NCBI GenBank assembly: GCA_002633005.1
Contig: NMRA01000250.1
Span: 277,291-298,795, forward strand
DNA length: 21,505 nt
DNA from: Phoronis australis
Lineage: Eukaryota; Phoronida; Phoronidae
Reading direction: 5' to 3'
Position numbers and translations under genes: made by a program. The notes below the pieces were generated by a model, which had not been told where the DNA came from, searched no databases, and saw only the letters and a list, made by a program, of their open reading frames with translations. Of this stretch, positions 8,908-16,561 are shown in pieces; within the stretch, counting starts at the first letter, position 1, and each line of letters begins with the position of its first letter.

Positions 8908-8935
8908 TGGGCGCATTTCAACGCTCTGCGTTGCT
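8908..8935 (+). repeat. terminal hairpin of the helentron-like repeat
   Basis: TGGGCGCAT (inverse of the 5701 end) is followed by a perfect 6-bp stem, CAACGC-TCT-GCGTTG, and then CTCTTG. A short stem-loop just inside a 3' end, with an inverted copy of the 5' subterminal sequence, is the layout of non-autonomous helentrons. A canonical Helitron CTRR end is not present. Confidence 0.45.
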
Positions 8936-8952
8936 CTTGTTTAAAATCTTAA

Positions 8953-9266
8953 AAGGATACTAAACCCTGTGTTGGTGATTGAACCAGTCCCCATGTGGTC
9001 ACTTGCTAGTGCATCATTGGTATCCCATTTGAGTGTTAAAAGCAGAATTCAAATATAAATTCAAACTGTCAGAGTCTGGCTCTTGGTCAGTCATCTTTAC
9101 ATAACTCGACTACAGGGTAGGTCACGTTTGCTCGTTTAGCAGACTTTTAAGGAGCAACTCAAAGTTTGTTCCAAACGAGATGTTGAGGGTTACAGAGCCT
9201 CTTGTTTGAGGGAATTGGATGTGAAAGTAATTTTCAATATCTGTCCAAAACCAGTTTCGTATCCTT
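8953..9266. mobile_element. TTAA-flanked miniature inverted-repeat element (314 bp)
   Basis: The ends AAGGATACTAAAC and GTTTCGTATCCTT are inverted repeats with one mismatch. Both are directly flanked by TTAA (8949-8952 and 9267-9270). There is no coding capacity. The TTAA duplication points to piggyBac or Kolobok mobilisation. The termini differ from those of the THAP element in this window, so it belongs to a separate family. Confidence 0.65.
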
Positions 9267-9452
9267 TTAAGTATTATTGGTTCATTTCTCAAATAGGTAC
9301 AGTCATGTAGTCAGAGTTATCTCCACATGACAGTATTTTCTTCAACAACAATTTCTGACTATGTCCCAACAACATCCCAGCATTTCTAAGGCCCTCAGCG
9401 GCCCTGTGATTGGTGCAACAAAGTCAAAATACTGTCTCATTCGTGTGTACAG

Positions 9453-9641
9453 ATCCGCTGAAGAATCCCGCCAACATGGGGGCCATCGTGGGGGGTGTGC
9501 TTGCAGTCATTGTCATCGCTTTTGGTGTCTCCTTTGCTGTGTTCTACGTCCGTCACCGCCGCCTCCAACGAAGTTTCCTGTCCTTTGCCAACAGTCACTA
9601 CGACACGCGCTCGGGCACCACCACATTCAGCTCAGATTTGG
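9453..9641 (+). CDS. SORL1: SORL1 exon: transmembrane segment and FANSHY tail motif
   Basis: This phase 1-1 exon has acceptor GTGTGTACAG and donor GTAAGT (9642). After a short stalk (PLKNPAN) comes a single hydrophobic span, MGAIVGGVLAVIVIAFGVSF plus AVFYV, about 25 residues, closed by the positive stop-transfer cluster RHRRLQR. The cytosolic part then reads SFLSFANSHYDTRSGTTTFS. FANSHY is the SorLA motif that binds retromer and steers the receptor between endosomes and the Golgi. The order HRRLQ-SF-FANSHY is specific to SorLA among VPS10-family receptors and is the main reason for the gene name. The upstream G from the 4725 exon gives Asp at the junction. The exon is complete and undamaged. 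Confidence 0.95.
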
Positions 9642-10456
9642 GTAAGTTCTCTTGGTCTCCATTTTTTACGCCAAGCAGATTCACTGTCCAGGAGGCCAGT
9701 GAGCCTATTCTCAGAAAAGCAACAATGATTGCCGTGATAGACAAATGGCAAATGAAGGACTAGTCTTAAGTTTAAGAATGTCTCAAGTTTTGACTTACGA
9801 TAAGTTTGCGATCTGTTCAAGTATCTAAACTAAGATCGTTTTTAAGTTTTTGTCTCAACTTTGATTCAACTCGCTCCTTGTCATCAAGTCGATCTTAAGT
9901 TTGTTTTTTCAATTTGGGAAGGAATTTAATCCAACTTAAAGTTGATTGCAACTTCCTGGCAGAGAAATTTCAACTGAGTAAAGCTTCTTTTAAAAAACCA
10001 TGTCATTCATTTTGTTGTCTTCAACCGAGGTGAGTTTAACCTCCAAACAGGGTGTCTTCCAGCATGGTGCAGGAGTTGCCTGTGTGTATGTTCGGAAAAT
10101 ATGCCCAGAAAGTTCTAGAATTTAATAGAGACAGATTTGCAAACCTGTGTGTGTTTTAAGAAAAAAAATTGTATGCCTGCAGGGTGTATATTTAGCTGGG
10201 CTTGTGTGCTGGAAAGTTAAGTGAGACAAATCTTCAGTCGGAAACTTGAGATAAAATTAAAAAAGTCCAATTTGCAAATCATTCACTGTTTACGAGTCTA
10301 GTGAACGTGAACATTTTGGGTGGCAGTGAGAACTAAAAGCTATCATAAATAACTTAAACTGTCACAAATAACAGATATATGAAATGTGATAATTATGCTG
10401 CATGGTGAGGTGTTGCGACCAACATATGACGTGTAAGAAAACTAATAATCCTTTTA

Positions 10457-10924
10457 CCCCCGTCACACCAGGGGCGCGGTGCCACTACGGTTTTTGGTCA
10501 AAACTGCCATCACTGTAGTGACACCGCCTGGTGTTTCATAGTATTCCTCTACCCGTCACGTGTTTTTGTTCGCACCACGGGGTCGCCAGTATACGTTTTC
10601 AGCGATTGCACGGCAGTTGCACTGTGGAACCATGGCGGTGATGGAGGTGCTACTGCGGTCCTTGTACAGTGCCACAGCCGTCATGACAGTGTCATGGCGA
10701 TCTCACTGCGGATTGGCCCAACCTGCGGTGGCACTGCGGAAGTTTTGAACATGTTCAAAGTTTCCGCCATGCCACTGCGAAGTCCACGGTTTTGACGGTT
10801 TTCCGCAGTGCTACGGCAATCAATGGCGGAACCACTGTGGAACCGCAGCAATCATGGCGGTGCCACTACGGTTCATGCCGTACAAGCATCGCAGTGGCAC
10901 CGCACCTCCGGTGTGATGGGGGGG
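10457..10924. mobile_element. GC-rich miniature inverted-repeat element (~468 bp), TA-flanked
   Basis: The left end reads CCCCCGTCACACCAGGGGCG then CGGTGCCACT; the reverse complement of the right end reads CCCCCCCATCACACCGGAGG then TGCGGTGCCACTGCG. They form an imperfect ~30-bp terminal inverted repeat, with TA on both sides (10455-10456 and 10925-10926). The interior repeats variants of GGCGGTGCCACTACGG in both orientations and could fold extensively. It is much more GC-rich than the surrounding intron. Short open frames across it follow from the repeats and encode nothing recognisable. The superfamily is uncertain. Confidence 0.65.
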
Positions 10925-11059
10925 TATTACCTATGCCACGTATTAAACAGTTAGAAACCGTCATAGCAGCAAGAAACGCACTTTTGATTTAGACCACTTA
11001 CTAAGTAGTCTCAACTTGTTCTTTACTCTTACTCATATGACAAGTCATTGCTGAGGTTG

Positions 11060-11366
11060 TAAAGAACTGACAGTTCTTTATTGGTCGAGGCCGTGCGCGG
11101 TGCATAAAGTGACAGTTCCTTATTCATGGAGACCCTGCCTGGTGCATAAAGTGACAGTTCCTTATTCGTCGAGACCGTGCTCAGTGCTTAAAGTGACAGT
11201 TCCTTATTCGTCAAGACCGTGCTCGGTGCATAAAGTGACAGTTCCTTATTCATCGAGAACGTTCTCGGTGCATAAAGTGACAGTTCCTTATTCGTCGAGA
11301 CCGTGCTCGGTGCATAAAGTGACAGTTCCTTATTCGTCGAGACCGTGCTCAGTGCATAAAGTGACA
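11060..11366 (+). repeat. 42-bp minisatellite, six full copies plus ends
   Basis: Units begin with GTGCATAAAGTGACAG at 11100, 11142, 11184, 11226, 11268, 11310 and 11352 (partial), with a degenerate copy before 11100. The period is exactly 42 bp with few changes (GTGCTTAAAG at 11184, for example). Because 42 is divisible by three, both strands stay open and seem to encode 14-residue repeats, but this is intronic and has no splice support. Confidence 0.92.
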
Positions 11367-11410
11367 TAATCTCACAAGCAGAACTTGAAAAGCCTAATCT
11401 CAATCAATAA

Positions 11411-11494
11411 TGAACTGTGCGTCCCATAATGTTATGTGATGTAAATGAATATTGAACTGTGAGTCCCATAATGTTATGTGGTGTAAATCAATAA
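11411..11494 (+). repeat. 42-bp tandem duplication (2 copies)
   Basis: TGAACTGTG-GTCCCATAATG with TTATGTG-TGTAAAT recurs at 11411 and 11453 with few changes. The period equals that of the minisatellite just upstream, although the sequences do not match. Confidence 0.8.
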
Positions 11495-11597
11495 TTTTTG
11501 TGATGGATTATTGTATCTTTGAACTAAATGTTCTGATGATTGACAATAGTAAGTTGCAAAATGTTGGCTTTTCATTGACTGCTTCCTTGTATTGCAG

Positions 11598-11662
11598 ACG
11601 ATGCTGAAGATTCCCCGATGATTCGTGGCTTCTCAGATGATGAACCGCTAGTAGTTGCTTAA
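11598..11662 (+). CDS. SORL1: SORL1 last exon: acidic C-terminal sorting signal
   Basis: Acceptor TTGTATTGCAG leads into a phase-1 start. The exon encodes DDAEDSPMIRGFSDDEPLVV followed by Ala and TAA (11660-11662). The acidic cluster and the terminal GFSDD-P-V-A block are the hallmark of the SorLA C-terminus, where they bind GGA and AP adaptors for trans-Golgi-to-endosome transport. The complete tail, counted from the Arg after the membrane span, is about 51 residues, close to the vertebrate length of 54. The GGA-type end reads DDEPLVVA, whereas I recall DDVPMVIA for human. This small exon is easy to miss, but its frame, phase and motif all agree. Confidence 0.95.
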
Positions 11663-11980
11663 CGAAGAGTAGTCAATTTTTGCGATGTGTGTCGTGATAT
11701 TTTGCCCGCTTGTCATTCCAACACTTATTTTACGTGAAATGGTGACACAGCCGGGCCATCAGCTGATCTATCCAAGAAATCTCAGATGACTATTTCTAAT
11801 TATGGTCCATTGGCCAGAGCTTGATGCCGGATTATTTCTAGGACATGCTTACATAAACTTATTGGTGTTAAGTATTTGTTATGGTAATTCCTCACTTACT
11901 TAACGCATAATATGGCTGACCAGTGAACTTCTATTTTGTCCTTATTTCTCCACAGAAATAAAATATGAGAAAATTTTAGT
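11663..11980 (+). other. SORL1: SORL1 3' untranslated region (proximal)
   Basis: Non-coding sequence follows the TAA. A canonical AATAAA at 11957-11962 could end a short transcript about 300 nt after the stop. The distal limit is not certain: a longer UTR running into 12-14 kb cannot be excluded. Confidence 0.55.
11957..11962 (+). terminator. candidate polyadenylation signal for SORL1
   Basis: This is the first AATAAA hexamer on the plus strand after the stop codon, followed within 30 bp by T-rich sequence (AAATTTTAGTTTTATTAC). Confidence 0.5.
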
Positions 11981-12072
11981 TTTATTACTAACAGGATATG
12001 TACTGCGTGGGTATCATGAAACAAGTTTTTGTGAGTTTTCCTTGATTTGCAGTAAAAATAATCAGCTTCATA

Positions 12073-12240
12073 TCCATGATAGCAAGTAACAGCATATGTT
12101 CACGAAAACAACAACGGGTTTAAAACTTGACATGTTTCGGTGTCATTTATTAAACACCATCCTCAGAAGTCATAATACAGTGGCCACCTAGCATGACACC
12201 GAAACATGTCAAGTTTTAAAACCGTTGTTGTTTTCGTGAA
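12073..12240 (-). mobile_element. Penelope-like fold-back insertion with 13-bp target duplication
   Basis: The insertion is bracketed by direct repeats AATCAGCTTCATA at 12060-12072 and 12241-12253. Inside, arms 12099-12145 and 12193-12240 are inverted repeats with about one mismatch over 47 bp (each contains TGACACCGAAACATGTC), separated by 47 bp. The GACACCGAAACATGTC phrase joined to CTGAGGATGGTG resembles the terminal hammerhead motifs of Penelope-like retroelements. No reverse transcriptase is present, so this is a truncated pair of tails in opposite orientation. Confidence 0.6.
12125..12170 (-). ncRNA. hammerhead-ribozyme-like core, probably degenerate
   Basis: Read on the minus strand: ACTT, then CTGAGGA (fits CUGANGA), one T, GGTGT, an apical loop, ACACC, GAA, ACATGT, C and AAGT. 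ACTT/AAGT form stem I, GGTGT/ACACC a 5-bp stem II, and the self-complementary ACATGT a minimal stem III typical of dimer-acting retroelement hammerheads. The extra T between CTGAGGA and stem II may abolish cleavage. The second arm of the insertion has only the GAA half. Confidence 0.4.
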
Positions 12241-12253
12241 AATCAGCTTCATA

Positions 12254-14589
12254 GAAATGGAAAATGACAATTTTGTCAATTATTTTTTGTGTGAAATAAG
12301 CAGAGACTTACCGTAATCCTGTTAAGTTTCAAAACTAGGTAAGTTTGTGCTGAATGGATGTGTTGTCGATCTGATTTGTTTTTTAATGCCATATCATGGG
12401 TTACAATATATGTTTTATGTGATGTTATTCAATCTAAGTTTATCTGGGATGCATTTTGTAATGTGGTCACTTGAGTGACACTTGTGGCAAACAATCTTGT
12501 CTTATGGAACGGAAATAGTGAGTTAGCGTATCGTTTTATCCCAGGCTTCAACATTCCAGTTGTGCCGTCACTTTCAATGGCGGCAGTTTCCTAGAATGTG
12601 TACTTTTGCAAGGTAATGAGCTTTGTCGTGAAACCCGTTGCGTGATCTTGCCTTTTTAGCTAATGTGTCTTGGTATGGTCTAGACAGACTCCCAAGATTC
12701 AAGCTTTACAGAACGTGCCCCAGGTAACCTTCTGCGCTGATTTTGAATGTACATATCAGTGGCAAAGGTATTCAGTTTACTTTATCCATTGTCGTTTGAT
12801 GTTTAAAGTTTTGTACGTGTCATAGTATTGTTGATAATTTGCAAAAAGTATATTCACGCAATTACTAAATGGGCTTATTTTATTGTTACATTTGTGGTGA
12901 CCAATTTTCACTGGATTTATTTTTTCTCGTATTTTTGGGATTTGTCCAAATCATGCTGAGCTCAATATGTTTCATTTTCAGTCGCATTTTTTTTTAAAAT
13001 TTAGGCTACTGAGGTGTTGGAGAATGGATGAATGGTCTGACAAGTTTACCATGTTTTAATACATGCAAGTAGGGTTGTTTTCAGACTGTCTGAATAATGT
13101 AAAGTGGTCAAGTGCAGCGTTTTTGTTATTAGTTAGATCTGACTGTTTGAGACCTTGATTTTCCGTTTTCGAAATACAGGGAAAGAATCGTTTTAGCAAT
13201 ATGTAAAATTCTGGTATTTTCCAATTTGTGAATTAGAAAATTCTGTTGACCACTGACGCAGCTTCGGTTGCGGACTTGGGCTGCAAAGTATGCTATCTTT
13301 ATTTTTTTTCAAAACCAGAAAAAGAACAGCGCCATCTTCAGAGAGAGTGAAAACTTCTCTAACATGTCGACTTGTGACCAGAATCGTTGGCTGTTAAAAG
13401 GCACAAATGTTAGGATGATGGTATGTACTACTGAGGTATGTGAATTCCGTCCGAATTTTCTAATTCTGTGAAAGAAGTTGATTTTGCGTTATCGCGGAAA
13501 ATCAGGGTCTCTAGTGATTAGAATTCCATTAAGATTGGTCTGTGCCATATATGCATTTTTCAAAATTAATGAAAACTGCAGCAGCTGTCGTGTTTCCTGG
13601 TGTGTTCTTTGTGAACTTTGCCATCAAAATTTCTGTTTTGCATTTACGATCTGAGGTTAGGTCTTTGTTTCTCTTTGAACTGTTTGCTTTTTGTTCATGA
13701 AGGTCTGAGTGATTTGTTGAAAAATAGGTTTCCTGTTTTCTCCATTCTATTGTACTTTGATTTGTTCTCTTTTGTCTTTTTTATGTGTATGCATTGCATC
13801 GAAATTGATGCTCTCTCTTTTCAAACTAGCGTGGAAATGGACACAATTTCTGTTCATGAGTACCTGTGAAGTTGACATCTGCTCGATTGTTTATGTGCTT
13901 TTTTATTTTGTGCGCTCACTTTTTTGTCTTAGCTGAATTGATTTGGAAAATGTTTCTGAATTGTCAAGCCTAACGTGGAAGAACACGCTGATGGTGATTA
14001 TCTCCCCCGTCACATTCCCGTGCTGGTACGTTTGGAGAAAACGTTGGAAAACGTCCATATCTATCTAACAAGTGCTTCTTCAATTTTGTTCATGGCAATC
14101 ATTTTCAAAATTTTTAAACTAGAGAGTTATTTTGCTTTCACGAGGAAGATTGCCTTATTCTCACATTTTTGAGTCTCAAATTCAATAGTACAGTCCGAAC
14201 TATAGGTTTTATCAAAACGTCTGGCTTCTTAGCAAATGTGTGGGGAGTACATTGCTTTGTGACAAAGCCTGGCTGTGCAGTGCAGTCTTAGACAGGCATG
14301 TTGCATTCAATTTTTATTTACATAAATTTTGAAATGACGCTTTGAGCTTGTAGTGACACAGTGATGCGCATGACAAGTATTGAAAGTATAAACTTTGTGT
14401 AATCTGTGCTATCCAAGATCCAAGTGGTGTAAATGGTAAAAATACTGCACGTTTTGTGTTACTTCATAAATTTCTTAAATGGAGCTTTTGTTGGTTTTAC
14501 TTTCCCCCAGAAAATCATCTGCACTCCAACAAAAACTCAAGAAACCAACGAAGGAACTAAGTCACCAGGTTTACCTTAGCATATTTAAT
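12254..14589. other. intergenic sequence, nothing recognised
   Basis: AT- and T-rich sequence between the Penelope-like insertion and the 33-bp satellite. Its open frames are short, hydrophobic and without splice context or a recognisable domain. It may include distal SORL1 3' UTR. Confidence 0.65.
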
Positions 14590-14936
14590 ATTCAAAATCA
14601 GTTATGAATGAATACAGATTTATATTCAAAATCAGTATGAATGAATACAGATCTATATTCAAATTTCAAAATCACTATGAATGAATACAGATTTATATTC
14701 AAAATCAGTATGAATGAATACAGATTTATATTCAAAATCAGTTATGAATGAATACAGATTTATATTCAAAATCAGTATGAATGAATACAGATCTATATTC
14801 AAAATCAGTATGAATGAATACAGATTTATATTCAAATTCAGTTATGAATAATACAGATTTGTATTCAAAATCAGTATGAATGAATACAGATTTATATTCA
14901 AAATCAGTATGAATGAATACAGATTTATATTCAATA
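14590..14936 (+). repeat. 33/34-bp AT-rich satellite, about ten copies
   Basis: The unit ATGAATGAATACAGATTTAT then ATTCAAAATCAGT alternates between 33 and 34 bp (an extra T in CAGTTATG). ATACAGAT occurs ten times. One copy has a short duplication (ATTCAAATTTCAAAATC). An apparent 11-residue repeat peptide on the minus strand is a by-product of the 33-bp period. Confidence 0.9.
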
Positions 14937-15702
14937 ACTGTGCAATATAAAGTTGGAAGCAAAATTTAAGCCAAGTTTGTACAGGACAAGATATAAGGCT
15001 ATGTACAAAGTGAATCCTGTACCAGTTACAGTGCTGTACATAATGAAACTCCAAAAAATAGGTTTGTAACGAAACTTCAAGTTCATTTACCAATAAATAA
15101 CATTAATAGAGTAATAATACTAATAATAAAAAGTATACTTTCCTGATGCAGCTTGGTAAAAAATGAAAACTACATTTTTGTTTTGCTGCGGTAAAGTTCC
15201 GTTTTAGGACACAACATGGGGGACAAGAATTTTTTTGTTTTTTCATTTTCTTCGTAAAAATGTGTAGCGTCAACATAACGTTTTATTGTGTTCCAGTTCT
15301 GTACCATAACTACCATCAGCAGTGCTGTAGTGGTAAAATTAGAGGGAAGTAGGCGCCTAGAGCACACCGTATCACATTGAGCACTGAACTTACCGGGCAT
15401 AGGTGCTACGTCCAAATGCCAACTACGGTGGTTGGCTGCACCTGCGTGCGCATACGCCCCGCTACAGCACTGACCATCAGAAATAATTTGAAAAAAACAT
15501 GGACAATCGAACAATACTAGAAAACCTTGAAATATCATGAACAAAGGGTAATTTTAGCAATTTTTGTCTGAAATTAGTGAGATTTTACGATAGTGCATGA
15601 ACCAGTGCTAGCTTTCCAAAATGCAAGAATATGCCGGAGTCAATGTTGTCTTCAAATTTATTGTACAAGTGAAAATTTGCAGCTGAATTGCGCAAATTTT
15701 GT
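14937..15702. other. intergenic sequence with a weak inverted repeat
   Basis: CAGTGCTGTAGTGG (15320-15333) is inverted as CCGCTACAGCACTG (15459-15472), enclosing a relatively GC-rich core. No target duplication is visible. A 124-codon minus-strand open frame here (15544-15170) shows no domain I recognise. Confidence 0.55.
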
Positions 15703-15706
15703 TTAA

Positions 15707-16557
15707 AGGGGAAGGCAATCTTTTTCATGTCATTTTTAGCAAAAATAAAATATTGATTATTCCAGACATATTTTTCACTTAATTACAGCTTTTCGCAATT
15801 TAATTAATAATTCGTCCTCTACTCCGGAAGTGACGTTTTGGGAGGCAAAAATTTCGCGCTAATTTAGAGCTGTCGAGTCGGTCGTAGTTCTACCTCAGTT
15901 GTGATAAGCTCGGTCGTCGTTTGCTTTTGTTTACGAGTCAGTCAACATGCAACACTGTTGCTGTGTACCTGGATGTAATCATTATAGCCTAGAGCCTGTA
16001 AGCAGCCCTGCTGCGATGTTGAGTAGTGGGAGTGAATACAGGCGTAGTTAGACACTCGGTGAACAGGACAGTTCATCGTCCAATGGACAGATCGGTGAGC
16101 TAAACATTGATAAGTCTAAAGTATTGGAGCTATTTAGAAGGTGCCAGGTGTGTGGCGAGGGAGTCACATGGCAGGATGTAAGCAGTTTGTGCGCTCAAGT
16201 AACCATCCAGAGGAAGTGTGGGACAGTTGTTCCTCTGTCTGTGAGATGATAATGAGTACATCCCGGTACGCAGCAACAGTGTGTCATGTCGACAGACTCG
16301 TAAACAAAAGGAAACGACAACTGAACTTATCACAACCGAGGTAGAGCGATGACTGACTCAGCAGCTCTCATAGTCGGTCTATATGAAAAGAAATTGGCAC
16401 GAAATCCTTGCCTTCCAAAACGTCACTTCCGAAGTAGCAGACAAAAAAAGTAATTGTTTAAATTGCAAAAAGCTGTAAATAACTGAAAAATATGTCTGGG
16501 ACAATTAACGAACCTTATTTTTGCTAAAAATGACAAGAAGAAATGTTGCCTTCGCCT
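15707..16557 (+). mobile_element. Kolobok-like non-autonomous element with ~280-bp inverted arms
   Basis: The element is bounded by TTAA (15703-15706 and 16558-16561) and has termini AGGGGAAGGCAA and TTGCCTTCGCCT. The left arm (15707 to about 15985) and right arm (about 16243-16557) are diverged reverse complements. The left arm lacks a ~25-bp stretch (CTTTTCATATAG region) kept in the right arm. The right arm matches the element at 1-763 more closely. Both arms contain the start codon and first zinc pair of the THAP transposase; the middle keeps transposase fragments. It lies between the two convergent genes. Confidence 0.75.
15946..16249 (+). pseudogene. internally deleted THAP transposase relic
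   Basis: The ATG at 15946 starts MQHCCCVPGCNHYS, the first half of a THAP finger. It then jumps directly to LEPVSSPAAMLSSGSEYRR, which in the copy at 1-498 lies beyond the finger, so the rest of the DNA-binding domain has been deleted in frame. A TAG follows (after YRRS), and the same frame continues with SSSSNGQIGELNIDKSKVLE, LFRRCQVCGEGVTWQDV and a later KCG. The CQVCG knuckle looks like a further zinc-binding segment of the parent transposase, lying between finger and catalytic core. The frame ends in TGA where the right arm begins. There is no catalytic domain, so it cannot move itself. Confidence 0.7.
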
Positions 16558-16561
16558 TTAA

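Larger units (their letters stand above)
4936..9452 (+). other. large repeat-filled SORL1 intron
   Basis: This 4.5-kb intron runs from donor GTAGGC to acceptor GTGTGTACAG. It holds, in order, a dispersed T-rich repeat (4967-5106), a palindrome and a repeat monomer block (5701-6000), a SWIM/THAP relic (6532-7397), a second monomer block (7795-8870), a terminal hairpin near 8920 and a TTAA-flanked miniature element (8953-9266). The stretches 5111-5700, 6010-6500 and 7400-7790 show nothing I can classify. Confidence 0.8.
9642..11597 (+). other. last SORL1 intron, with MITE and minisatellite
   Basis: The intron runs from donor GTAAGT to acceptor TTGTATTGCAG. Its AT-rich first 800 bp show nothing I can classify. 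A GC-rich miniature element follows at 10457-10924, then a 42-bp minisatellite (11060-11366) and a 42-bp duplication (11411-11494). Confidence 0.8.

Noticed and set aside
8908-8935. Canonical Helitron 3' end
   Set aside because: The hairpin is perfect, but it is followed by CTCTTG and not CTRR, so only a helentron-like layout is proposed.
10560-10992. Short open frames in the GC-rich block
   Set aside because: The block is a miniature element made of short inverted motifs; the frames have no domain and end within the repeats.
11100-11403. Open frames on both strands with 14-residue repeats
   Set aside because: They are produced by a 42-bp minisatellite whose length is a multiple of three, and they lie in the last SORL1 intron.
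12160-12166. Fully active hammerhead ribozyme
   Set aside because: The core is recognisable, but an extra T separates CUGANGA from stem II, so activity is not claimed; it is listed only as hammerhead-like.
13618-13869. Hydrophobic 83-codon open frame
   Set aside because: Phe/Leu-rich product of T-rich DNA, without a signal-peptide architecture, homology or splice context.
14738-15093. Open frame encoding repeated EYKSVFIHTDF
   Set aside because: It is an artefact of the 33-bp satellite: the 34-bp variants break the frame and nothing adjoins it.
15170-15544. 124-codon minus-strand open frame
   Set aside because: It has no recognisable domain, and its codons overlap a weak inverted repeat (15320-15472). 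It lies in intergenic DNA beside transposons with no matching splice partners.
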